Origin: an uncultured Porphyromonadaceae bacterium
GTDB taxonomy: Bacteria; Bacteroidota; Bacteroidia; Bacteroidales; Muribaculaceae
Direction of reading: 5' to 3'
DNA length: 64,000 bases
NCBI GenBank assembly: GCA_900544305.1
Contig: UQUV01000003.1
Span: 62,001 to 126,000 of the forward strand
The notes beneath the pieces were generated by a model, which saw only the letters and a program-made list of their open reading frames with translations, was not told the origin of the DNA and ran no database searches. Of the stretch, positions 34,831-43,500 are shown in pieces (within the stretch, counting starts at the first letter, position 1; each line of letters starts with the position of its first letter). A program made the translations under genes and the position numbers.

Positions 34831-34871
34831 GTTCAATCCCGTCTATAATATGTACAATATTGTCCAATCCT
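34831..34871 (-). promoter_or_regulatory. Four-repeat operator array A, probable binding site of the PUL regulator
   Basis: On the plus strand four direct repeats follow each other: GTTCAATCCC, GTCTATAATAT, GTACAATATT, GTCCAATCCT (10, 11, 10 and 10 bp). The common pattern is GTnYA at about one helical turn. The 41-bp array matches array B at 31 of 41 positions, with the same lengths, and ends 21 bp from the -7 box. Regularly phased direct repeats fit an AraC-type activator such as the DNA-binding part of the hybrid regulator. The target is inferred, not shown. Confidence 0.6.
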
Positions 34872-35159
34872 TAAAGAAACATCCTTAAATCACTATCTGT
34901 CAGCACATTAATTCAAACCAAGATTTTAGCATTTTAGACAATTCATGCACATCAGACTTGATTGGATTGAACATCAAAACTGCATTTTCAACCGACCGCA
35001 CCTTACCATACAAACCAAAAAGCAATCTTTTTTGCACAGTCGGTTTGCGTCATGCTCTCATGCATGCCAATGCGTGGAATAAAATCAGTACAGAACTTTT
35101 CCGAATCAAACTTTGTCCCCGTACTGAACAGAATGTTTTATAGAGACTAAATTAAATTT

Positions 35160-36137
35160 TTAACGAATCACAACTTTGGAAGTCTTGTCGGCATAGCGAA
35201 CCAAATAGAAACCGGTAGACATCGGGACTTCCATGAATGAATCGGAAATTTGCACTGCTTTCACCAAAGAACCGTTCAAGCTGTAAATGTAAACAATGCT
35301 TCCAAGTTCCATTTCATTCAAATAAATGTTTTCATTATCCCATGCAACAAATCCACAGCCTTCAGACGGAAGAGTTGTCACACTACTTGAAGTTCCGTCG
35401 GGAGTATCCCATCCGTCAGCAGGAACATTTGGAATTTCACTAGTCGGTTCGGCAGTAAATTTAATACGGGCAAAGTAATATGCACGTCCTGCAAAGTTAC
35501 TGTAACCCGGAATATTGAATTTAACTCTTAATGGGATCGATTCAGCACCATACCCTTCTCTGTTCAAATCGCCAAACACAGGCATCCACTTCGTACATGT
35601 AGTAGTATAGGCGTTGGTCGTGGGCAACGGAATATTTTCAGTTGCTCCATTCCTGTTCCATATATCCACGGTAATGTTTTCACCAATCGGTGTTCCTACA
35701 ATTTTAGTCACCATTTCGAAACGAACAGGGACAGTTGTCGGGAAAGTTTTGTCTGTAAACATATTAAAAGACATAAACCCCACTAAATTATCAGCAGCTT
35801 CAAGTTCCGGCATTTCTTCACTACCAAAACCTTTTACAAGCAACATTTTGCCATATTCTGTTTCCACAATATGACAACCTTTGTTAATACCCTCAACAGA
35901 AGCATCATCATTTTTCACATTATTACCAACAAGCGTTGCAAATCCGCCTTCTTTCAATTCATCGTCCGAGTAATGTCTAGGATTTGAGCCCTGGTTAGAA
36001 TACTGAAAAAATTCGTACGGTCCGACCTCTTTTTCAGAGAATTTAAAATGTGATGGGGTTACATCGTCATTTGCAGCGTTAACACTAGAAACTGCAAGCA
36101 ATGCTGCAGCAGAAAAGAGTAAAGTTTTTGTTTTCAT
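35160..36137 (-). CDS. Secreted protein of unknown function, paralog of the previous gene, T9SS-like tail
   Basis: 325 aa. Signal peptide (MKTKTLLFSAAALLAVSSVNA). The mature start NDDVTPSHFKFSEKEVGPY mirrors NDITPDRFKFANQPEGEY of the neighbour. FMSFNMFTDKTFPTTVPVRF, TKWMPVFGDLN and LRVKFNIPGYSNFAGRAYYF line up with the same strands there. The C-terminus has YIYSLNGSLVKAVQISDS and GFYLVRYADKTSKVVIR, again T9SS-like. It is the first gene after the regulator and has its own array and -7 box 36 nt from the ATG. The function is unknown; glycan binding at the surface is a reasonable guess from fold, export signal and control. Confidence 0.72.
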   Translation of the reverse strand: MKTKTLLFSAAALLAVSSVNAANDDVTPSHFKFSEKEVGPYEFFQYSNQGSNPRHYSDDELKEGGFATLVGNNVKNDDASVEGINKGCHIVETEYGKMLLVKGFGSEEMPELEAADNLVGFMSFNMFTDKTFPTTVPVRFEMVTKIVGTPIGENITVDIWNRNGATENIPLPTTNAYTTTCTKWMPVFGDLNREGYGAESIPLRVKFNIPGYSNFAGRAYYFARIKFTAEPTSEIPNVPADGWDTPDGTSSSVTTLPSEGCGFVAWDNENIYLNEMELGSIVYIYSLNGSLVKAVQISDSFMEVPMSTGFYLVRYADKTSKVVIR

Positions 36138-36177
36138 TTTAATTTTATTTTAAGATAAGAAGATTAGGTTTGTGCCA

Positions 36178-36185
36178 CAAAATTA
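36178..36185 (-). promoter_or_regulatory. -7 box of the regulated promoter B
   Basis: TAATTTTG on the minus strand fits TAnnTTTG. No -33 TTTG lies 19-21 bp upstream; array B begins there instead. Confidence 0.55.
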
Positions 36186-36206
36186 CTATCCGGGTAATTT
36201 TTCGTT

Positions 36207-36247
36207 GTTCGATTCTGTTCATAATATGTCCAAAATCGTCTAAACCT
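36207..36247 (-). promoter_or_regulatory. Four-repeat operator array B, probable binding site of the PUL regulator
   Basis: Plus-strand repeats GTTCGATTCT, GTTCATAATAT, GTCCAAAATC and GTCTAAACCT (10, 11, 10, 10 bp). It has the same order and spacing as array A and sits 21 bp upstream of the -7 box, so its proximal edge takes the place of the -33 element. This is the layout of an activator that contacts RNA polymerase at a promoter with no -33 box. Confidence 0.62.
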
Positions 36248-36284
36248 ATCTTCTATACCTCAAAATAAATTACCAATCAACGAC

Positions 36285-38972
36285 TTACACTTCTTCGTTT
36301 ATTTCTTCAGCAGAAGCCGTGTTCGTTTTTTTCATCCTGTTTTTGTACGATGTTGGAGTTTCAGAAGTGAATTGTTTGAACAGCGTACTAAAATATCTAG
36401 AGCTTGAGAAGCCCGTACGCTCCGAAACTTCCGTTACCGACAAATCGGTAGAGGCCAGCATCTGCATGGCCTGTTCAATTTTCACCCGATTGATATAGTC
36501 GTTCACTCCAAGGCCGGTCAGAATTTTCACCTTATTATATAATGACGCACGGCTCATACCTATTTCCACGGTCAGATATTTCACATCCAAATCAGCATTA
36601 TCAAGATTTTCGACAATCAGCTTATTGAGTTTCTGTAGGAACTTCTCGTCAGCATTACTGAAGGTCTGCTCTTCTGGTGTCTTCACTACGCCTGACACAC
36701 TACGGTAGTAGGCTTTCACCTGATCACGGTTACGCAAAAGGTTACGGACAATCGTCAACAGCAAGTCAACGTCGAACGGTTTTGGCAAATAGGAATCGGC
36801 TCCCAGCTTATAACTGATGGCACGGCTCTCCTGCGAACTGCGTACCGTAAGCAGCACCACCGGAATATGGCTGATTTCAATATCACTCTTCAAACGATGG
36901 CAAAGTTCATACCCGTCCATTTTGGGCATCATAATGTCGCTCACCACGATATCCGGCTGATATCTGCGAACCATAGCCAAACCTTCTTCTCCATCAGAAG
37001 CCATATAGACGTTTTTGAACACGCCCTTGAAAGCCTCGGCCATGAAAGTGCGCAATTCGCTCTCATCATCTACAACAAGAATCGAATAGTTCTCCATGCT
37101 GAAGTCTATGGAATCCGGCACTTGCATATCCTCTTCCGAACGTTCGGGCTCAACATTGTTCAAATAGTCGCCTGATTTCATTGCCACACATCCGTCCATT
37201 TGCTCCAACGGAAGCTCAAACCAGAAGGTTGCTCCCTTATCCTCATTATTATAAGCGCCAATTTGCCCACCGTGCTGTTCAAGCAAGGTTTTCGAATAAG
37301 AAAGGCCAATGCCGCTTCCGCTGATTTTATGCTCTCCTTGATAGAAACGAGTAAACAAGTGGCTCAAATCTTTTGCCGACAATCCCATGCCTTGGTCTTT
37401 CACCGAGATACGCACATTATTGCCCTTTTTCTCCGACATGACAACCACTTCCGTGTTTCCTTCGCTATATTTAAAAGCATTCATCAGCAGGTTGGACACA
37501 ACGATTTCACACTTTTCTTTATCGAACACCACATTTCCGATCTGCGGGTCCGGCTCAAAGCGCAAGGTCATGTCTTTTGTCTGATATTCTTCCACAAAAT
37601 CATCGACTACAGTACCCAGCCATGAATTCAAATCGTGCGGGTCGAGATGCAGTTCCTCATACCCGACTTCCATCCGGCGCATATCGAGCACCATATTAAT
37701 AAGATTCCGCATCTGCCGTGCCTGCTTGAATATTCGGCGCAATTGCTGGTGCAGTCGCTCGCCGTCATTATTATCACTGTTAAGCAGTTGTTTCAGCGGA
37801 GCATAAATCAAGGTCAACGGCGTACGCAGCTCATGACTGATATTGATAAGGAAACGTACCTTGTCCTCCGATATCTTCTTTTCCTTCTCCTTCAAATCCA
37901 ACAGCAACTGATTCTGCTTCTTGCGTAAAGAATAGGAAAATCCCAGATATACAATTGCCGCCAATGCTATTACAACCTGCAATAAAAACCACCATTGCCG
38001 CCACCAGGGTGGAACGACTTGCAGACGAATCAAGCATTTCGGCTCGCTCCACTCCCCGTCGCGCGTGCTACACGACACATAGATTTCGTGAGTGCCGGTC
38101 GGCAGCGAGTGCAGCATCAGCGTATGGTCGTATGTTTCCAAGAAAGTACGGTCCAAATCCTTTATATAGTAACGGAACATTTTCTTTCTGAATATATCTT
38201 TTTCACGCACCATCAATTTGAGTGACAGCGACGTATAGTCCCATGGAATTTTAATTTCCTGAACACCGTCGGCAGCAATATTCCGCACCGAAACTCCGTC
38301 AAGCACAACATCTGCAACTTTAAGCGACATGGGAGAAGTGTCGTCACCGGCATACGACGAATAATAATCGCCGTCAATGCGGAGAAGTCCCGTGATTCCT
38401 CCCAGATAAATATCACCGTCGCGCGACACTAAAGTTGCCTTGTTGATATATTCATTGCTCATAGCCCCGTCCGACTCCCCATAGATCAAAAAATGCTTGT
38501 CTTTTTCCACATAGCGGAACAGCATATTCTGTGCGCCTATCCACAAACCCGATTTTGCATAGACCATCGACGTGACTTCCCTGAACTTATTGGTTTCAAT
38601 GCGTTCAAGTTTTCTTGTACTCTCATTATAGAAAAGCAATCCCTTATTGGTGCCCAGCCACAGATTTCCATTTTTGTCACGGCTCGCCGAATTAATGACT
38701 TCCCCGTCGTCTTCCGGCAGAGTCAGCACCGACACCACCTTGGCAGAATTCTGTACAACCTTCACAACAAACGACTGACTCAACGCATAAGTCTGGATGC
38801 TGTCAGCATAAAAAGGCATCATCGCACCTTTATAGTTCACCTTGCTCGGCATTGACAGTTCCACCAGAGAGTTGTCCGTTTTGTCGTAAATACAAATACG
38901 GTCCGTAAACAGAAGTATTTTGTCGGGCGAAGACGCACTCAAATTGATGGATGTAGCTGAGCGTGTCACCAA
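36285..38972 (-). CDS. Hybrid two-component regulator, C-terminal fragment (end of sensor, kinase, receiver, AraC HTH)
   Basis: 895 residues can be read from a TTG at 38972, though no convincing start signal is seen. Order: last propeller repeats (NGNLWLGTNKGLLFY, SGLWIGAQNMLFRY), a Y_Y_Y domain (about 240-330), one membrane segment (WWFLLQVVIALAAIVYLGFS), histidine kinase with FLINISHELRTPLTLIYA (about 385), ATP-binding boxes VVSNLLMNAFKYSEG and ISGSGIGLSYS, receiver with VVSDIMMPKMDGYE (phospho-Asp), and an AraC-type HTH with MSRASLYNKVKILTG and VSERTGFSSSRYFSTLFKQF at the end. All catalytic motifs are intact. This part would bind the arrays near 34.8 and 36.2 kb. Confidence 0.85.
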   Translation of the reverse strand: MVTRSATSINLSASSPDKILLFTDRICIYDKTDNSLVELSMPSKVNYKGAMMPFYADSIQTYALSQSFVVKVVQNSAKVVSVLTLPEDDGEVINSASRDKNGNLWLGTNKGLLFYNESTRKLERIETNKFREVTSMVYAKSGLWIGAQNMLFRYVEKDKHFLIYGESDGAMSNEYINKATLVSRDGDIYLGGITGLLRIDGDYYSSYAGDDTSPMSLKVADVVLDGVSVRNIAADGVQEIKIPWDYTSLSLKLMVREKDIFRKKMFRYYIKDLDRTFLETYDHTLMLHSLPTGTHEIYVSCSTRDGEWSEPKCLIRLQVVPPWWRQWWFLLQVVIALAAIVYLGFSYSLRKKQNQLLLDLKEKEKKISEDKVRFLINISHELRTPLTLIYAPLKQLLNSDNNDGERLHQQLRRIFKQARQMRNLINMVLDMRRMEVGYEELHLDPHDLNSWLGTVVDDFVEEYQTKDMTLRFEPDPQIGNVVFDKEKCEIVVSNLLMNAFKYSEGNTEVVVMSEKKGNNVRISVKDQGMGLSAKDLSHLFTRFYQGEHKISGSGIGLSYSKTLLEQHGGQIGAYNNEDKGATFWFELPLEQMDGCVAMKSGDYLNNVEPERSEEDMQVPDSIDFSMENYSILVVDDESELRTFMAEAFKGVFKNVYMASDGEEGLAMVRRYQPDIVVSDIMMPKMDGYELCHRLKSDIEISHIPVVLLTVRSSQESRAISYKLGADSYLPKPFDVDLLLTIVRNLLRNRDQVKAYYRSVSGVVKTPEEQTFSNADEKFLQKLNKLIVENLDNADLDVKYLTVEIGMSRASLYNKVKILTGLGVNDYINRVKIEQAMQMLASTDLSVTEVSERTGFSSSRYFSTLFKQFTSETPTSYKNRMKKTNTASAEEINEEV

Positions 38973-39038
38973 TGCTCTCTGCTCTTCCGACAGGAACGGG
39001 CGTATCGCTCCGGTCGTGCGATTGAACAGATACAGGCC

Positions 39039-40277
39039 TTAGGAATAGAAATAAACCAGCAGCTCTTCACGGCTGTAACTCGTTATCGAACCGACTTTCA
39101 AATTAAAGGTAAGAGGGAAATGACGGAACTTGTTCTGCCGCGGATCAAGACACGACAAGCCACCTCCGTCCGTTCCTATCCATATATAGCCGTTTTCATC
39201 TTCATAGAGGCACTGAACGGAACGGTCGCTCAAACCGTTATCATTTCCGGGCGGCACATCCCGATAGCTGAACATATGCACTTCCTTGATTCCAATCATA
39301 CCGCCGCGCACCGTACCAGCCCACATATTGTCACTGTCGTCCTTATACAAGCAATAGACAGAGCTGAAAGGAAACGAATTGGCATCGCCGACAACATAAC
39401 GGATATTCTGGAAAGCCCCAGTCGACATATCATAAACACTGATACCTCCGCCATCGGTTGCGAGCCACAGTTGACCGTCGCGCTCTTCGATGTCAAGGAT
39501 AATGTTATTGCTTAAATCAGAATTTCCCGTATGAAGCTCAGCGAATTTCGTTCCGTCGGGCAAATACCCTACAAGTCCTTTTCCATAAGGCGATATCCAC
39601 AGCCGTCCTTTAGAGTCAACAATGGTTGCCATAATCTCCTTTTCGCGGATGAACGGTGTTCTCCGGATATCTCCCGTACGAAAATTGTACAGCCACATAC
39701 CGTTCCAGCGAGTAGCAAGAATCCACTGCTCGCCACCCCATTTCGCCATAAATGTAAAGGACGAATGCTGCTCCTTAGACTTCATCGGCATCAAGGTAAG
39801 TCCACCCGTATTGTACGAACGTTTGAATATATTTCCTGAACCGGCAAAATATATGGCCGTATCGCACACAAGATAAGCCTGTGTTCTGAAACGGGAATTA
39901 TACCATGCAATATGCTCGAAATCATCCGTTTTTCTTTGATATAAATCCAAACCTCCCGATGTCGACACCCACAAATTGTCCTGAGCATCCTCCACCACAT
40001 AAAAAATCATATCGGCCGACAAGGAATTCTTATTCTCGGCTTCATTCTGATAGTTTCGGAACTCATACCCGTCAAAACGGCTAAGTCCAGTACGGGTTCC
40101 TATCCAATAAAATCCATTATGGTCCAATGTAATGGAACGGACATAATTCTGAACCAGTCCGTCCTGTTGTGACAGCTGTTTGAAATAAAAATTCGGCAAT
40201 TCATTCGCATTGACAGTATTTGACAGAAGAATGCCAGCAACAAACACAATGATATAGAATATAAGGCTTTTCTTCAT
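39039..40277 (-). CDS. Hybrid two-component regulator, N-terminal fragment (periplasmic sensor)
   Basis: About 412 aa. A signal/anchor segment is followed by beta-propeller blades of the reg_prop type: NFYFKQLSQQDGLVQNYVRS, NGFYWIGTRTGLSRFDGYEF, DNLWVSTSGGLDLYQ, GRLWISPYGKGLVGY, GQLWLATDGGGISVYD, DNMWAGTVRGGMIGI, GYIWIGTDGGGLSCLD. In intact proteins two such seven-blade propellers form the periplasmic ligand sensor. The frame ends at the TAA at 39039-39041 within the second propeller. Confidence 0.82.
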   Translation of the reverse strand: MKKSLIFYIIVFVAGILLSNTVNANELPNFYFKQLSQQDGLVQNYVRSITLDHNGFYWIGTRTGLSRFDGYEFRNYQNEAENKNSLSADMIFYVVEDAQDNLWVSTSGGLDLYQRKTDDFEHIAWYNSRFRTQAYLVCDTAIYFAGSGNIFKRSYNTGGLTLMPMKSKEQHSSFTFMAKWGGEQWILATRWNGMWLYNFRTGDIRRTPFIREKEIMATIVDSKGRLWISPYGKGLVGYLPDGTKFAELHTGNSDLSNNIILDIEERDGQLWLATDGGGISVYDMSTGAFQNIRYVVGDANSFPFSSVYCLYKDDSDNMWAGTVRGGMIGIKEVHMFSYRDVPPGNDNGLSDRSVQCLYEDENGYIWIGTDGGGLSCLDPRQNKFRHFPLTFNLKVGSITSYSREELLVYFYS

Positions 40278-40376
40278 AAAGTTAGGTTTTGTTAATCTTC
40301 CATAGCAAAATATCAATACACCATAAAACGCTGTATTCATCAGGTGTAATTGCTTATAATTTAGTCATACATGATT

Positions 40377-40408
40377 CAAAGATAAATTTTTTCTCCGACT
40401 TACACAAA
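40377..40408 (-). promoter_or_regulatory. Promoter of the hybrid regulator gene
   Basis: TTTG (40405-40408) and TATCTTTG (40377-40384) on the minus strand with 20-bp spacing, a full Bacteroides consensus. It suggests steady expression of the regulator, unlike the array-controlled promoters downstream. The leader is about 95 nt. Confidence 0.7.
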
Positions 40409-40440
40409 TTTTCACAGCCTATTCCGAATCTTTTTCCCAC

Positions 40441-40482
40441 AAAAAACGAAAAATGGGCCATGCTGTCAGCAGCATAACCCAT
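40441..40482 (-). terminator. Terminator after the GH81 gene
   Basis: On the minus strand, ATGGG/CCCAT and ATGCTG/CAGCAT make a stem with one 2-nt internal mismatch around the loop 40466-40469, followed by a T-rich stretch (TTTTTCGTTTTTTG). It insulates the GH81 gene from the regulator. Confidence 0.75.
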
Positions 40483-40519
40483 TTCAAAAAATACATGTAT
40501 GACTTATAAAGTACAGTAT

Positions 40520-43500
40520 TTACAGCAACATGATTTTACCAATCCTGTAACCGTTTTCTGTCTGTACTACAACAACATATACGCCATCCGGCAAATCCAA
40601 TATAGCTCCGTAGCGATTGGTTGACAAACCTCCGACTGCCCACTGACGTGAACCGGAGAGCGAATAAACCGCCACACTGCACACCGTAGCCTCCGAATGT
40701 ATATTCAATCGGCCCTTGTGGCAGGTAATAACGGCACCGGCATCTTCCTGGGAAGCAACGCCCGAGAGGTAAACAACCGAGAAGTCGTGAGAAGCGTTAG
40801 CCAGTCCCGACCAAGCCGTCACAGTGTAATCACCGGGAACAACCGCATCAAAATGCCCGTCTGAACGGATAGCACCGCCGCCAGTGACAGCCCATGTCAA
40901 ATCCACGTCTGTCAGCACCTGCCCTGCCACATCCTTCACTGCTACCGTAAACTGACTTTCAGAATCGGCAGGAATTTCGGCCGGAGCATCAACAAATACT
41001 ACTTCACAGGCTTCACCGTCGTGCATCTCACGCCCAAACAGTTGCCATTCCCATACGGAATAGCCGTAAGGCAAAGCACGTTTCGTACACCACAGACGAA
41101 CGTAACGGGCAATGGCACTAATGGTAGCCTTGTCGGTACGTTCTCCGGAAAGCCCGTTTTCTGAAACTATTGTCTGCCAATGTTCACCATCAAGCGACAC
41201 CTGCATTTCATAGTTGGCAGCCGAAGCAGCTTCCCACTGGATTTCACTGCGCATCAAGTGGTAAACGCCCTGCAAGTCAAACATCAGCCATTCCGGCCCG
41301 TCTACATGGTCGCTTTCCCAACGTGTTCCGGTATTGCCGTCATTGGCAGCCGAGGCTGTTCCAGAAGAAGCCTCAGCAGGACGGTTGAGTGCAATGTTCT
41401 CAGTTAAAGCCGAAACCACTTCAACGGTCGCCGTTGCCTTCAAACCGCCCGAAAGGGCTGTCACCTGATAAGTTCCCGGCTCATCGGCGACAAACGCACC
41501 GTCGATACATGTTCCTCCGCTACATTCCCAATCACTTATTTCTTTATGCGTATTTCCATATTGGTCGGCCACTACAGCCTCCAATTGCAAGGACACACCG
41601 GCTTCAATCTCGGCAACCGGCGGGAATACCTGCAACAAAGTCATTTTCCGTTCGGCCAAAATTCGAAGTTCTACTCTGTCTGTCAGGTTTTCATAACCAA
41701 CCGTCACCACACATTCGCCTTCGCTGACCGGAGTGAGGATGCCTCCGGCATCGACGGTTGCATTTCCGTTGGAAACATCCCATACGAAGCTGCCTTGCGG
41801 AGCAAACTCAAGTCCGTATTGGTCGGTCAGCAGGGCTTTCAGCTGAACCGGCTCACCAATATAGGCTACCGTACCGTCAGGCAGACTGATTTGCACATCG
41901 CTTGCTACGGGGTTTTCATAACGGGATTTTCCATATACTTCCACTTCGTCCAGACATGAACCATATTGCAAACTTCTTGCCATACAGTAAATGCGCACAT
42001 ATTGACCGGCTACATTGGCAAACGAAATGTCGCGTGTTCCTCCCGTTGATGCCGATTCCTGATAAACAGTTTTCCAAATCATTTCATCGTCCGACACTTC
42101 CACACGATAGTCCGTAGCATAGGCATCCTTATTCCAATGCAGCACAATACGGTTAAGCACATAAGGCATTTCCAAATCAATGGAAACGAACTGATTATCG
42201 TCGAAAGCGCTACCCCAACGAGTCGACAAATCACCGTCGTTGACATATTCGGGCAATGTCAGGTCGTTTTCATAGCTGGAAGCCGTCACAGGCTTGTTGA
42301 GCGCCAAATTGACATCAGCATAGCTTCCTACTTTCACATAGGCCGTATCGGCAACAGCCCCCTTCGACACAATGATTTCATATTCCCCTTCACGCAGACC
42401 ATTGAAAACAGCGCCGTCCATCAATTCAGGCGCAGCCTTGCAGGCGTAGACAAACCCGTCGCTACTACATGCCGTCGAGAACTGGTCGAACACTTCAATA
42501 CTGAACTCGACCGATTCACCTTTCACCAGCTCCACATTCTGAGGATAGATTTCCACCGAACGGGGCTTGATGCTTTCTTCCACCACAAACTGAACCGTGG
42601 CTTTCTTGTCACCGACTGTAGCCGTTACTTCAGCAGTTCCATAGCCCACAGGCACATAAATGCCGTCTTCGGAAACTTCGCCTTTCCCGCTTTCTACCGA
42701 CCATTGCGGCTGAATATCAACTTTCTCACCTCTGCCGTCATAGCCTACGGCCTTCAATTGGACGGATTCTCCTTCCTTGACAAGCAAAGAGGGCGCGGTC
42801 ACTTCAATACCCATCAGTTCCGAAGGGTCGCTATCCGGGTCAATACCATGCACTTCCAATTCATAAAGCGAATAGCCGTAAGTGGTGGCACGGCCTTTTC
42901 CCTGCATTTTCACATATCGGGCGGACCTGCCCACACTTACATTCTCGACACCGCCGCCTCCGCTGACTTCGGCCACAGTTGTCCAGTCGGAAGCATCGTC
43001 GGACACTTGAATCTCATAAAGCGATGCATAAGCCGTTTCCCAATAAAGAGTGACATAGCTGACGTATTTCGGAGTGCCAAGGTCTACATATATCCACTCA
43101 TCATCGGTATGCTGGCTTCCCCAACGTGTCAAATAATCGCCGTCGGTGGCCGATTCGGCTACCGTTCCGACATTTTCATACGAGCTGACCACCACGCGCT
43201 TGTGAAGGGCAAGGTTTTCCATCGGCGGTGTCATATATACATCATGTGAATACACCTTTCCGCCATCGGTTACTGCCTCAACCGTATAAATGCCTACACC
43301 CTGTATGTCGAGAATAGAGTCGTTTTTCACCACATTGCCATCCTTTTTAATCCGCCATTGGCATACAACCGGAAAAGCATTCCCATACTGGTCTTTGGCG
43401 TTGAGTGAGAACGTAAGTGTAGTGCCGGCTTCAGCATATTCCACTTGAGGCTCAATGGCAGCAGAGTGCAGCACCGGTTCGTCGTCAATACGCAACCCCT

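Larger units (their letters stand above)
34635..35159. other. 525-bp regulatory gap upstream of the first secreted-protein gene
   Basis: No supported gene. It holds, from the gene outward, a leader of about 160 nt, a -7-like box (34802-34809) and the repeat array (34831-34871). The part beyond 34872, after the stop of the upstream paralog, is A/T-rich with no hairpin or second array that I could find. Confidence 0.6.
36285..40277 (-). pseudogene. Hybrid two-component regulator gene interrupted by an in-frame TAA
   Basis: Joined in one frame, 36285-40277 encodes about 1330 residues, the size of a Bacteroidota hybrid two-component system. A lone TAA at 39041-39039 cuts it: LLVYFYS, stop, GLYLFNRTTGAIRPFL. 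Both sides are in the same frame and keep beta-propeller character, so one base change (for example AAA or GAA to TAA) explains it. The start ATG at 40277 is preferred over 40340 because it begins the signal/anchor MKKSLIFYIIVFVAGILL. If the stop is real, the sensor is cut from the kinase and the PUL may be silent; a sequencing error is possible. The parts are described in the two fragment entries. Confidence 0.75.

Noticed and set aside
34685..34867. 60-codon open frame in the regulatory gap
   Set aside because: It overlaps the operator array and the -7 box and has no start signal.
38973..39041. Frameshift as the cause of the regulator split
   Set aside because: Both fragments are in the same frame (their starts differ by a multiple of three), so a nonsense change is the simpler explanation.
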